A DNA stretch of 64,000 nucleotides from Myxococcales bacterium (GTDB lineage Bacteria > Myxococcota_A > Polyangia > Haliangiales > Haliangiaceae), in contig JADJGV010000001.1 in the NCBI GenBank assembly GCA_016707895.1, positions 731,501 to 795,500 of the forward strand. The letters are read 5' to 3'. Positions 20,605-33,197 of this stretch are shown piece after piece. The number at the start of each line of letters is the position of its first letter. The stretch's first letter is position 1. The notes below the pieces were generated by a model. It was not told where the DNA came from, ran no database searches, and saw only the letters and a list, made by a program, of their open reading frames with translations. The translations under genes and the position numbers were made by a program.

Positions 20605-23237
20605 GCGACGAGTCCCGACCCGGGCCCGCGGCCCACGGCGTCCGCCACGCCGGCGATCTCGAGCTGCGGCCGCTGCCGGCGGTGCTGCTCGATCTGCACG
20701 AGGCGGGCATCACCGGCCGGTTCCTGGTCCGCCGCGATCGCGTGGTCAAGACCATCGAGATGTACGAGGGCCAGCTGGTCGCGACCAGCGGCCGCGACGA
20801 GACGCTCGGTCACTTCCTGGTCGCCAGCGGCGTCATCACGACCGCGCAGCACCAGGCCGCGGTCGCCGAGGCGCACGCGATGGGGCGCGGCGTCGGCGAC
20901 GCGCTGGTCAAGGCCGGGCTGCTCACGCCCGAGCGCCTGCTCGAGCAGCTCGCCGCGCAGACCCGCTACCGGCTGCTGTCGCCGCTGCGCTGGGCCAACG
21001 GCGCGTGGCGGTTCGAGACCCGGCCGCTGGCCCCCGACGGGCTGGTGCTGTCGATCCCCGAGACCGTGCTGACCGGCCTGCGCGACACCTCGAGCGAGGG
21101 GCAGCCGCCGAGCCAGCTCCTGGCCGACCTGTTCCTCGAGCTGACGCCGCGCGGCCAGCGCCTGGTGCCGCTGTTCCGCGCGATCTACGGCGCGCGCGTG
21201 CCCGAGCGGCTGCCCGAGGGCGTCACCGCCCGCGGCCTGATGGAGCAGGGCCTGCCGGCCGCGGTGGTCGACGCGCTGGTGCTGACCGACGCGGTGGTGC
21301 CGGCGATCCCGCGGGTCGGCCCGGCCCTGGCGCTGCGCAGCGGCGACACCGGCGAGCGCTCGCCGCTGTACGCCGAGCTGTTCGGTGGGCTGTCGACGAT
21401 CGCGCCGATGCCCACCGGCGGGGATCCGCTCGACCTCGCCGACGAGGCGCTCGACAACGACCTGCTCGACGACGACGCCACCCGCGCCGCGCGCGCCGCG
21501 CTGACCTCGGAGGCGCTGCGCATCCGCGACCTCGATCACTACGCGGTGCTGCTGGTCGATCCCCACGCCGGCGACCTCGAGATCGCCGCGGCGGTGGCCG
21601 AGCGCCAGAGCATGTTCGCGCGCGACTTCTACGCGCGGTTCCAGCTCGGCAACGACGCCAGCCTGCTCGACGACGTCCACGCCGCGTACGAGCAGGCCCG
21701 CGAGGTGCTGCTCACCGACGAGCGCCGCGCCGCCTACGACCGCGAGCTGGCCGGCGGCGACCTCACCGATCGCGGCGTCGAGAGCGACCGGCTGCGCACC
21801 GCGGGCTTCGATCTGCTGACCCGCGGCGACGCCGCCGCGGCGGCCAGCAAGTTCGAGGCGGCGCTCGGGCTGCGGCCCGAGGATCCCGACGCGCTGGCCG
21901 GCCTGGGCTGGGCGGTGTGGCACCGCGAGGAGCGCACCCCCGAGGCCGCCGACGCCGCGCGCGCCTACCTCGGCCGCGCGCTGCGGGTCGCGCCCAACCT
22001 CGGCGTCGCCCACCAGCACCTCGGCCTGATCGAGCTGGCGATGGGCGTCGACGATCAGGCGGCGCTCGATCACCTCGAGCGGGCCGCCCGCGCGGTGCCC
22101 GGCGAGGCCCAGGTCCTCGACGGCATCGCCGCGCTGTACCTGCGCCGCGGCGCCGGCCGCGCCCTCGAGCGCGCGCTGCGCCGGCTGCTGCGCGCCGGCG
22201 CCGGCACCCCGCAGGATCACGCCGCGATCTGGCAGCGGCTGGGCGCGCTGTACAGCGATCACCTCGACGAGCCGGCCGCGGCCAAGAACGCCTACGCGCA
22301 GGCCGCGCGGCTGGGCGGCACGTCGCGGCCGATCCGGCGCATCCCGACGCCGCTGCCCGGGCGCACCAGCGACGCCGACTTCATCGCCGCGTCGCTGGCG
22401 GTGGCCAGCGGCGAACCGAGCGAGGGCGAGCGGCTGACCTACGACGAGCTGCGCCCGCGCGCGGTGCCGCGGGCCCGCACGACGCTGTCGCGCGAGCTGT
22501 GGGCGCTGTTGCACCACCCCGACGACGAGGCCGACATCGGCGCGCTGGCCGAGCTGCTGGCGCCGGCGGTCCACGCGCTGCACCCGATCACGCTGGCCGA
22601 CCTCGCGGTCGATCCGGCGGCGCGCCTGACCGACGCCGAGCTGCCGCCGGCGTTCGCGGCGCTGCGCAACTACATGGCCGAGCTGCTCGGCCTGCCGGTG
22701 CCGCCGGTGTTCGCGCACCCCGACTTCGGCGCCGACGTCCACGTCGGGGCCACCCAGGAGCTGGTGCTGCTGGCCGGCGACGACGCGCTGACCGCGCCCG
22801 ACCGCGCGACGCTGGGCTTCCGGCTGGGCCGCGCCTCGACGTTCCTGTGGCCGGGCCGCGCGATCGGCGCGTCGCGGCCGGCGCGCACGCTGCGCAGCCT
22901 GGTGATGGCGCTGTTCCGCGAGACCACGCCGACGCCGCGCCCCCCCGACGAGATCACCGCGGCGCTCGACCTGCTGCCGACCGACGTGCGCCGCCAGGCC
23001 AGCGGCCTGGTCGGGCGGCTGTTCGCCCGCTCGCCCGAGCACAACCTGTCGCGGTGGGCGCAGTCGCTGGGACGCACCGCCGATCGTTTCGGCCTGCTGG
23101 TGTGCGGCGACATCCCGGTGGCGCTGGGCCTGGCCGACGCCGCCGACGGCGACCTCGCCGCGTTCGCCGCCTCGACCGAGTTCCGCAAGCTGCGCCAGGC
23201 GCTCGGCATCACCGCGGACGCCAACCGGGCGCTATAG
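20601..23237 (+). CDS. DUF4388 (PatA-N-like) - degenerate J-domain - TPR protein
   Basis: 878 residues. Residues ~15-155 match the DUF4388 pattern ('ITGRFLVRRDRVVKTIEMYEGQLV', in parts: ITGRFLVRRDR, VVKTIEMYEGQLV; 'LGHFLVASGVIT'; 'LLEQLAAQTRYRLL'), common in myxobacterial regulators. Residues ~308-385 resemble a J domain ending 'LLTDERRAAYDREL' but no HPD is present, so it probably does not activate Hsp70. TPR-like repeats occupy ~395-560, and the last ~300 residues form an unrecognised domain. The start ATG overlaps the DppF stop (ATGA). The function may be a scaffolding or regulatory protein linked to the transporter or to motility; unknown. Confidence 0.85.
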
Positions 23238-23244
23238 TTCGGGC

Positions 23245-23612
23245 ATGACCACGCCCGATCCGTCGCTGCGCCCGGCGGCCGCCGCCGCGGGCCCCGAGCC
23301 CGCCGCGCAATGGGTGGCGAAGAACGCCACCGGCCTGGCGGCGCTGGTGGTCGGCGCGGTCGGCTTCGTCGTCACCTTCATGGTGCAGGACCCGCTGTGG
23401 TCGATGCCCGATCACCGGCTGACCGTGCCGTTCTTCGGCCTCGCGCTGGTGCTGGCCGTGGTGTCGGTCGCGCGGCGCGAGCGCACGCTGGTGTTGCCGG
23501 TCGCGGGCGTGGCGCTGGCGGCCCTGGCGATGGTACTGGGATGGTTCCTGGTGATGGCGATGATCGTCGCCGTCGCCGCAATCGTCATCCTGATCATGTC
23601 GATGGTGATGTG

Positions 23613-23613
<1 letters not shown>
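23245..23613 (+). CDS. Small integral membrane protein
   Basis: 122 residues. Three to four hydrophobic segments are visible: 'ATGLAALVVGAVGFVVTFMV', 'LTVPFFGLALVLAVVSVA', 'LVLPVAGVALAALAMVLGWF' and 'VMAMIVAVAAIVILIMSMVM'. No catalytic motif. It starts 7 bases after the DUF4388 stop and its stop shares TGATG with the next gene, so it sits inside one operon from dppD to the isopropylmalate-synthase-like gene. Function unknown. Confidence 0.78.
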
Positions 23614-24875
<1,262 letters not shown>

Positions 24876-24878
24876 GCG

Positions 24879-24893
24879 GCTGGCCGGACCAGC
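24879..24893 (+). terminator. Hairpin after the synthase gene
   Basis: GCTGG, loop CCGGA, CCAGC just after the stop. A larger inverted repeat follows: CGCCGTCGG (24896-24904) with CCGACGGCG (24937-24945), 32-base loop. Together they fill the gap before the next small gene. Neither has a T-run. Confidence 0.35.
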
Positions 24894-24972
24894 TACGCCG
24901 TCGGGGCGTGCGCAACTGTGTTACGGGCGGGGCTAGCCGACGGCGACGCGCGCTGGTAGGGTGCCCTCGATC

Positions 24973-25209
<237 letters not shown>

Positions 25210-25239
25210 TCGCGGGCCGTCGCGTCGACGGAGGCGATG

Positions 25240-26322
25240 ATGACGCGGACGTGGAACTTCTCGCCGGGTCCGGCGGTGTTGCCCGAGGCGGTGTTGCGAC
25301 GAGCCCAGGCGGCGCTGTGGGATCTCGACGGCAGCGGCATCGGCGTGCTCGAGCACAGCCACCGCGGCAAGGAGTTCCTGGCGGTGCTGGCCCGCGCCGA
25401 GGCGCTGGTGCGCCAGCTGGCCGGCGTGCCCGACGACTACGACGTGCTGTTCCTCCAGGGCGGCGCGTCGTCGCAGTTCTTCATGGTGCCGATGAACTTC
25501 CTCGGCGGCGCGACCGCCGACTACTGCGTCACCGGGGTGTGGTCGGAGAAGGCGGTCGAGGAGGCGCGGCGGTTCGGCACCGTCCACGTCGCGTGCTCGA
25601 GCGCCGCGGCCGGCCACACGTACATCCCCGGCCCCGCCGAGACCACCTGGTCGGCGGCGCCGGCGTACGCGCACTTCACCAGCAACAACACCATCTACGG
25701 CACGCAGTGGACCGGCGAGCCGGCGGCGCCGGCCGGGGTGCCGCTGGTGTGCGACGCGTCGAGCGACATCTTCAGCCGGCCGATCGACGTCGCGCGCTAC
25801 GCGCTGATCTACGCCGGCGCGCAGAAGAACCTCGGCCCGGCGGGCGTGACCCTGGTGATCGTCAAGAAGGAGCTGGTGGCCAAGGGCGCCCGCGACCTGC
25901 CGACGATGCTGCAGTACCGCACCTTCGCCGCCAACCAGTCGATGTACAACACGCCGCCGACCTTCGGCATCTACGTGCTGGCCGAGGTGCTGCGGTGGAT
26001 CGACGAGCTCGGCGGCCTGCCGGCGATGGCCGCGCGCAACCGCGCCAAGGCCGAGCTGCTGTACGCCGCGCTGGATCGCTCGCCGGTATTCAGGGGCGTG
26101 GTCCGCGCCGACGCCCGCTCGCAGATGAACGTGACGTTCCGCGGCCGCAACGCCGCCGAGGACGCCGCGTTCGTCGCGTTCGCCACCGCGCGCGGGCTGA
26201 CGGGCCTGGCCGGGCACCGCTCGGTGGGCGGCATGCGCGCCAGCATCTACAACGCCATGGAGCTGGGCGGCGTGCAGGCGCTGGTCGACGCGATGCAGGC
26301 GTTCGCCGCCGCCCGCGCCTGA
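25240..26322 (+). CDS. serC: Phosphoserine aminotransferase
   Basis: 360 residues. A PLP-dependent class V aminotransferase that converts 3-phosphohydroxypyruvate and glutamate to phosphoserine in serine synthesis (and acts in pyridoxine synthesis in some bacteria). Visible are 'NFSPGPAVLPEAVL', 'LEHSHRGKEF', 'FLQGGASSQFFMVPMN', the PLP lysine in 'YAGAQKNLGPAG' (Lys196), 'TPPTFGIYVL' and 'GHRSVGGMRASIYNA'. Two ATGs are adjacent; the second (25240) is 5 bases after the GGAGG at 25230-25234 and is preferred. No serA or serB lies nearby. Confidence 0.96.
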   Translation: MTRTWNFSPGPAVLPEAVLRRAQAALWDLDGSGIGVLEHSHRGKEFLAVLARAEALVRQLAGVPDDYDVLFLQGGASSQFFMVPMNFLGGATADYCVTGVWSEKAVEEARRFGTVHVACSSAAAGHTYIPGPAETTWSAAPAYAHFTSNNTIYGTQWTGEPAAPAGVPLVCDASSDIFSRPIDVARYALIYAGAQKNLGPAGVTLVIVKKELVAKGARDLPTMLQYRTFAANQSMYNTPPTFGIYVLAEVLRWIDELGGLPAMAARNRAKAELLYAALDRSPVFRGVVRADARSQMNVTFRGRNAAEDAAFVAFATARGLTGLAGHRSVGGMRASIYNAMELGGVQALVDAMQAFAAARA

Positions 26323-26353
26323 CGCTCGCGGATCGGCGACGCCGAGGAACGTG

Positions 26354-26371
26354 ACAGCGCCTCCGCGCTGT
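26354..26371 (+). terminator. Hairpin between serC and the ATPase/TOPRIM pair
   Basis: ACAGCGC, loop CTCC, GCGCTGT; perfect 7-bp stem. It sits between serC and the compositionally distinct pair and could end serC transcription. No T-run. Confidence 0.4.
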
Positions 26372-26394
26372 GCGACGTTGAAGCGGACAGCGTC

Positions 26395-27480
26395 ATGATC
26401 ACCGGGCTCGACCTCCGCGACTTCAAGGGCCACCGACGCACCGGCGTGCGCTTGGGGACCTTCACCATGTTGGTCGGCGACAACGCCAGCGGTAAGTCGA
26501 GTGTCCTGGAGGCGCTCGCGATCCTGGGTGGCCTCGCGTCGGGACCAGTCGAGGCGATGACACGGTTTGGCCTCGCCCAGGACATCGTGCGTCGGAGCCA
26601 AACGCAGATGCGCCTGAGCGCGACCAGTGCCGGGGGCGGTAGCGTCCGCCTCGAGATCGAGACGACGGATCAGCCGTCACAAGTGTCATGCACCGCTCGC
26701 CTGACGGCCAACCGCGATCCCCAAGGGACGACCGACCTGACGGTCAGGTGGGTCGAGTCCGGAGGGATCGTGGCGAGCCAGAGCGCCATCCAGGGTGGCT
26801 GGCGAAGCCCCCTCGACGTCGTCGGCAACATCGCGCTGTACAGCCTCGACGCGACGCGCGTGGCGCGAGGTGACGTCGTCGCTGATCCTTCGGTCGTGGT
26901 GGCCGCAGATGGAGCGAATACCGGCGCCATCCTCGCCGCGCTCAGACTCGCGGAGGATCCCGCGTACGAGAAGATCCAGGCGTCGTTACGCCTGCTCGTT
27001 CCATCCGTGGAGCGGTTCTCGATACGCCAGCATGCTGATGGTGGTCGTGTGGTGAATCGGCTCGTGTTCGACTTCGTCGGCGCGCCCAAGGTCCCGGCGT
27101 CGGGTGCGAGTCGAGGCACGCTCGTCGTGCTCGCGATCCTGGCGATCCTGCATCAGCCCCGTCGCCCGAACGTGATCTTGCTCGACGACTTCGACCACGC
27201 GCTGCATCCCCGTGCGCAGATGGAGCTCGTTCGCACCCTGCGCACGATGCTCACGATGCCAGCGTTCGCCGACGTACAGATCGTGGCGACGACGCATTCG
27301 CCGTACGTCCTCGACGAGATGGCGCTGTCGGATATTCACGTGTTTGCCCTGGCCGGCGATGGGACGGTTCGTACCAAACCACTGGCGGCGCACCCCCAGG
27401 CAGCAGCAACGCGGGGAACGCTGACGCCTGGGCAACTTTGGAGTCTGGATCCGGAACGGTCGTGGGTTGTGGAGGAGTAG
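26395..27480 (+). CDS. OLD/RecF-like ABC ATPase of a candidate defence pair
   Basis: 361 residues of an SMC/ABC-type AAA_21 ATPase. Walker A 'GDNASGKSS' at 28-36, signature-like 'SRGTLVVLA' at 239-247, Walker B 'ILLDDFDHALHP' at 261-272 (the usual catalytic Glu position reads Asp), and H-switch 'ATTHSPYVLDEM' at 298-309. It starts 'MITGLDLRDFKGH', the usual N-terminal strand of such ATPases. The next gene starts 4 bases after its stop and encodes a TOPRIM-like protein, the arrangement of several two-gene anti-phage systems (AbiL, RloAB, PARIS). Sampled lines have 60-68% GC against about 72% in neighbours, with codons such as TTG, AGT and ATA, consistent with recent acquisition. Confidence 0.88.
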   Translation: MITGLDLRDFKGHRRTGVRLGTFTMLVGDNASGKSSVLEALAILGGLASGPVEAMTRFGLAQDIVRRSQTQMRLSATSAGGGSVRLEIETTDQPSQVSCTARLTANRDPQGTTDLTVRWVESGGIVASQSAIQGGWRSPLDVVGNIALYSLDATRVARGDVVADPSVVVAADGANTGAILAALRLAEDPAYEKIQASLRLLVPSVERFSIRQHADGGRVVNRLVFDFVGAPKVPASGASRGTLVVLAILAILHQPRRPNVILLDDFDHALHPRAQMELVRTLRTMLTMPAFADVQIVATTHSPYVLDEMALSDIHVFALAGDGTVRTKPLAAHPQAAATRGTLTPGQLWSLDPERSWVVEE

Positions 27481-27484
27481 AGCG

Positions 27485-28243
27485 ATGCGTGTGGCGGTGT
27501 TTTCCGAGGCGGCGGCAGACTTTCGGACAGCGACGGACCTGATCGATCGCGTGGTCCGCGCGGGCTGCCCCGGATGGGTTGGCGACCTACTAGACAGCGC
27601 GCCGGCGGAGGTCCGTACCTGGCATCGCGATCCTGACGACCAGGCGTTCTTCGACATCCACGATGTCGACCGATACCGGCGGCATTTCGGGGTACGAGCC
27701 CGCCACGGTCACTTCGATGGCGCGCCGAACATGCCTGGCGCCCTCATGGCGAGCAGCGTGTTTCGCATCGTGCGCGCGCTCCGGCGGGTCGAGCCAGCCC
27801 TCGTCGGCGTCGTGCTGTTGTGGGATCTCGACCAGCAACCGGATGAGCGCCGCGGCGGCATCGCACAGGCGGTAAACGACGCGGAGTCGTGGGCGGACTT
27901 TGCGATCGTCGTCGGGCTGCCGTGTCGGATGCGCGAGGCATGGGCGATCGCAGGATTTGAGCCTACGGACGACGAGGAGCGGGCGCGGGTGGCGGACCTT
28001 CGGCGCGAACTCGGGTTCTCGCCGGTCGAGGAGTCCCACCAACTCGACGCGCAGGATGAGACGGCGAAGCGGAGCGCCAAGCGCGTGCTCGGATTGCTGA
28101 CGCGCGGCGATGCCGACCGCGAGGCACGGTGCTGGCAAGAGCCTCCGCTCGAGACGCTGGTAGCGCGCGGCAAGGACAACGGCTTGGCCTACTTCCTCGA
28201 GGCGGTCGACAGGTGCCTCGTACCTCTCGCGGTTCGCCGATAG
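27485..28243 (+). CDS. TOPRIM-like (DUF4276/RloB-like) partner of the ATPase
   Basis: 252 residues, no clear close family. The TOPRIM hallmarks can be read: strand 1 'RVAVFSEAAADF' with Glu8, and strand 'LVGVVLLWDLDQQPDE' carrying DxD (Asp114, Asp116). A later 'LPCRMREAWAIAG' (Glu151, Trp153) resembles the conserved E-W segment in DUF4276/RloB proteins. These residues would bind Mg2+ in a nuclease. The gene starts 4 bases after the ATPase stop and shares its atypical base use. By analogy the pair would recognise a phage trigger and cleave nucleic acid; that is inference. GTG/ATG alternatives upstream (27467) overlap the ATPase, so ATG 27485 was chosen. Confidence 0.72.
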   Translation: MRVAVFSEAAADFRTATDLIDRVVRAGCPGWVGDLLDSAPAEVRTWHRDPDDQAFFDIHDVDRYRRHFGVRARHGHFDGAPNMPGALMASSVFRIVRALRRVEPALVGVVLLWDLDQQPDERRGGIAQAVNDAESWADFAIVVGLPCRMREAWAIAGFEPTDDEERARVADLRRELGFSPVEESHQLDAQDETAKRSAKRVLGLLTRGDADREARCWQEPPLETLVARGKDNGLAYFLEAVDRCLVPLAVRR

Positions 28244-28274
28244 CCGCCACTCGAGGCCGACGAGCCGCCCACGG

Positions 28275-28301
28275 CCGCGGCGGCTGGCAGCGCCACCGCG
28301 G
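28275..28301. terminator. Bulged hairpin between convergent genes
   Basis: CCGCGG...TGGC, loop AGC, GCCA CCGCGG: two short stems separated by a 4-base bulge, in the 77 bases between convergent genes. A terminator role is tentative. Confidence 0.3.
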
Positions 28302-28320
28302 CGGTCAGGAGTGACCGCGG

Positions 28321-29508
28321 CTACTCGAGCGTGAGAGTGCGCGCGTCGCTGAACGTGCGGCGCCCGCGGTGGTCGACCATCACCGCCGCCACCGTGCGCA
28401 GGCCGGTCCCGACGTTGAGGTGGAACGTCACGTCGTCGCCGTCACGGGTGCAGCGCACCGGCGCGTCGTCGGGCGGCGCCGCGCACGACCACGCGTACTC
28501 GCCGTCGGGCGTCGCCCACCACAGCTCGACGTCGGCCACGCCCCGCCGCGCCGACGCGTGGGCGCGGATCGAGATCCACCGGTCGCCAGCGAGCGTGTCG
28601 CCGCCGGTGTCGAGCGTGATCGACCGCCCGCGCCGCCCCCGGGGCTGCTCGTCCGCGACGCCGCAGCCGCCATGCTCGTCGGAGCCAGCGTCGGCATCGG
28701 AGCCGGCGTCGGAGTCGGAATCGAAACCGGAGCCAGAGTCGGAGCCGGAGCCGGAGCCGGAGTCGGCGTCGCCCTCATCGCCCCATCCGTCACCCTCCTC
28801 CTCCTCCTCCCAGACCTCCTCCTCCTCCTCCTCCTCCGGCTCCTCCTCCGCCGGCGCGGCGGGCGTCGCGCGCAGGCCGACGTTCGCGACCAGCATCCGG
28901 TACGAGTTCTGGGTCGGCTTGCCGCTGTCGCAGGTCCGCTCCTCGAACTCGCCGCACGCGCTGGCGGTGTCGACGAACGACTTGGCGCCGCAGTCGTCGT
29001 AGCTCATCAGGTCGTGGCACGCGGTGGCGTGGTCGAGCCCGAGCGTGTGGCCGATCTCGTGCGCGACGGTGTCGCAGGTCGACTCCGGGTCGCTGCGCAG
29101 CAGGTCCGAGAACGCGTAGCCGATGGCCCGCCGCAGCACGACGCCGTCGGCCGGCGCGATGCCCGACACGCCGTCGCCCATGCCGATCAGGTCGGGCGAG
29201 CCGCCGACCACGATCATCGAGTACGCGCCGCTGGCCGGGCGCTCGTCGACGATGTCGACCGCGAACGGGGCGAAGTGCCGCTGCACGCACGCCACCGTGC
29301 TGCGCCAGGCGCGATCGCTGCCCGCGTAGCGCGGGACCGTCAGCTGCCCGCCGTCACCCGACGAGGCGATGCTCGACGTGCCGACCCGGGGGTCGTCGTG
29401 GCCGCCACGCAGCGTGGCGCCATCGCGGTTGAGGTAGACGCGGACCGGCTCACCGGCGTGCGCGATCACAGGAATGGACACGACCAGGAGACAGACGAGG
29501 CGGCGCAT
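28321..29508 (-). CDS. Secreted metzincin-type zinc metalloprotease with acidic linker
   Basis: 395 residues. A Sec signal peptide (MRRLVCLLVVSIPVIAHA) precedes a zinc-protease domain (about 25-205) with 'VAHEIGHTLGLDHATACHD', the HExxHxxGxxH motif, and a Met-turn-like 'LMSYDD'. An acidic, low-complexity linker (about 215-285: runs of Glu, then Ser-Asp-Gly repeats) may bind calcium. A C-terminal beta domain of ~100 residues ends the protein, of a type common in secreted myxobacterial proteases. The linker DNA is a CTC/GAG and GGAGCC microsatellite. The substrate is unknown; extracellular proteolysis fits a predatory lifestyle. Confidence 0.88.
   Translation of the reverse strand: MRRLVCLLVVSIPVIAHAGEPVRVYLNRDGATLRGGHDDPRVGTSSIASSGDGGQLTVPRYAGSDRAWRSTVACVQRHFAPFAVDIVDERPASGAYSMIVVGGSPDLIGMGDGVSGIAPADGVVLRRAIGYAFSDLLRSDPESTCDTVAHEIGHTLGLDHATACHDLMSYDDCGAKSFVDTASACGEFEERTCDSGKPTQNSYRMLVANVGLRATPAAPAEEEPEEEEEEEVWEEEEEGDGWGDEGDADSGSGSGSDSGSGFDSDSDAGSDADAGSDEHGGCGVADEQPRGRRGRSITLDTGGDTLAGDRWISIRAHASARRGVADVELWWATPDGEYAWSCAAPPDDAPVRCTRDGDDVTFHLNVGTGLRTVAAVMVDHRGRRTFSDARTLTLE
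28660..28858. repeat. Low-complexity coding microsatellite in the metzincin gene
   Basis: Runs of GGAGCCGGAGTC-type hexamers (28680-28770) and CTCCTC trinucleotides (28795-28858) encode the Ser-Asp-Gly and Glu-rich linker on the minus strand. Copy number may vary between strains. Confidence 0.7.
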
Positions 29509-29560
29509 GGTCCCTCGATTGAACGGCTGTCTGCACGGACGGCCGCCGACGTGCGCCTAT

Positions 29561-31686
<2,126 letters not shown>

Positions 31687-31732
31687 TCGTCGAGGATTTG
31701 CCGCGTCGCGCCGACACGGCTACCGTGGCGCC

Positions 31733-32245
31733 ATGAACGTCCGCCTGTGTCTCGCCTCCGTCGTCGCCGCCGGCCTGGCCGCCGCGCCGGCCCACGCCGA
31801 CGACGAGGGCGTCGAGAAGGGGTCGCTCGGCCTCGGCATCATCATCGGCGAGCCCACCGGGGTGTGCGGCAAGCTGTACCTGCAAGACGACCAGGCCGTG
31901 CAGGGCGCGCTCGGCTTCACGTTCGTCACCGGCGGCTTCCACGCCCACGCCGACTACGTCTTCCACCCGTGGATCCTCGAGGAGCGCGAGGCGTTCACGC
32001 TGCCGGCCTACGTCGGCCCCGGCGTGCGCCTGCTGCAGCACCGCGCCGGCCGCGGCGCCGACGACGACTTCCGCGTCGGCGCCCGCGCGGTGGCCGGCCT
32101 CCTGTTCGACTTCAAGGAGATCCCGCTCGACGTGTTCGTCGAGGTCGCCGGCATCGCCGAGTTCCGGTTCGGCTCCAACGACGAGGCGATCAACGGCTTC
32201 GGCCTGGCGCTCAACGGCGGCCTCGGCGCCCGCTACTACTTCTGA
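31733..32245 (+). CDS. Small outer-membrane beta-barrel-like protein
   Basis: 170 residues with a Sec signal (MNVRLCLASVVAAGLAAAPAHA). The mature chain has alternating amphipathic strands: 'GSLGLGIIIGEPTGVCGKLYL' (in parts GSLGLGIIIGEPT, GVCGKLYL), 'AVQGALGFTFVTGGFHAHADYVF' (in parts AVQGALGFTFVTGG, FHAHADYVF), 'RVGARAVAGLLFDF' and a C-terminal aromatic 'GLGARYYF' typical of the beta-signal of outer-membrane barrels. Its start diverges from the WYL pair. One base separates its stop from the next gene. Function unknown. Confidence 0.78.
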   Translation: MNVRLCLASVVAAGLAAAPAHADDEGVEKGSLGLGIIIGEPTGVCGKLYLQDDQAVQGALGFTFVTGGFHAHADYVFHPWILEEREAFTLPAYVGPGVRLLQHRAGRGADDDFRVGARAVAGLLFDFKEIPLDVFVEVAGIAEFRFGSNDEAINGFGLALNGGLGARYYF

Positions 32246-32246
32246 C

Positions 32247-33095
32247 GTGGCGAGCGCGCGCGAGCTGCGGACGATCACCGCCGACGGCGTGGCGCTGGCG
32301 CTGCGCCGCACGCCGCCGGTCGGCAGCGGCCGTGGCGCCGCGCTGCTGACCCACGCGATGATGGTCGACGGCCGCTACCTCGACCGGCTCGCGACGGCGC
32401 TGGCCGCCGACGGCCTCGACGTGTTCGTCCTCGACTGGCGCGGCCACGGCGCCAGCCGGCCGCCCGACCCGCGGCGCGATCGCTGGACCTTCGACGACTA
32501 CGTCACGATGGACCTGCCGTGCGCGCTGGCCGCGACCGCGCGCGCCGCCGGCTGCCCGCGCGCCGAGGTCGGCCTGCTCGGCCACTCGCTGGGCGGCCTG
32601 GTGGCGCTGGCCGCGCTCGGCACCGGCACCGTCGACGTCGCCCGCGTGGCGCTGATCGCGACCAGCGTCTGGCTGCCCGGCCAGCGCGGGCCGTGGCGCC
32701 GCCGGGCGCTGATGGCGACCTACGGGGCGGTCGCGGGCGCGCTCGGCTACGCGCCGATCCGCGCGCTCCGGCTGGGCACCGCCGACGAGCCGGCCAGCTA
32801 CGTCGCGCAGCTCGCGGGCTGGGCGCGTACCGGGCGGTGGGCCACCACCGGCGGCGTCGACTACCTGGCGGCGGTCGCCGGCGTGCGCGCCCAGGTGCAG
32901 GCCTGGGTCGGCGCTGGCGATCGGCTGTGCACGCCGGCCGACGCCCACGCGGTGCTGGCCGGCCTGCCCGCCGCGCCGGTGCACGTCGTCGGCCGCGCCG
33001 CCGGCGACGCGTTCGATCCCGATCACTTCACCTTGTTCACGCGGCCGGCGATGGCGCCGCGCTGGCGCGAATGGGCCGCCGCGCTGACGCGCTGA
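32247..33095 (+). CDS. Alpha/beta hydrolase (lysophospholipase/esterase-like)
   Basis: 282 residues, GTG start two bases after the previous stop. The alpha/beta-hydrolase core shows an oxyanion 'LLTHAMMVDGRY', 'VFVLDWRGHGAS', the nucleophile elbow 'GLLGHSLGGLVAL', a late acid in 'VGAGDRLCTP' and His in 'FDPDHFTLF'. No signal peptide, so likely cytoplasmic or membrane-associated. It could act on lipids or small esters; substrate not deducible. Confidence 0.88.
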   Translation: MASARELRTITADGVALALRRTPPVGSGRGAALLTHAMMVDGRYLDRLATALAADGLDVFVLDWRGHGASRPPDPRRDRWTFDDYVTMDLPCALAATARAAGCPRAEVGLLGHSLGGLVALAALGTGTVDVARVALIATSVWLPGQRGPWRRRALMATYGAVAGALGYAPIRALRLGTADEPASYVAQLAGWARTGRWATTGGVDYLAAVAGVRAQVQAWVGAGDRLCTPADAHAVLAGLPAAPVHVVGRAAGDAFDPDHFTLFTRPAMAPRWREWAAALTR

Positions 33096-33197
33096 CGCGC
33101 GATCGCGGACCGCCACGACAGCCTGGCAGCGCAGGCCTCCTGCGGGTCGCCTGCGGGCCCCGGCGCCGTCGGCACGCGCGGTGCTAGGCTCACCGCC

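Noticed and set aside
28660..28858. Possible separate repeat element or regulatory array
   Set aside because: It is in-frame coding sequence for the acidic linker of the metzincin.
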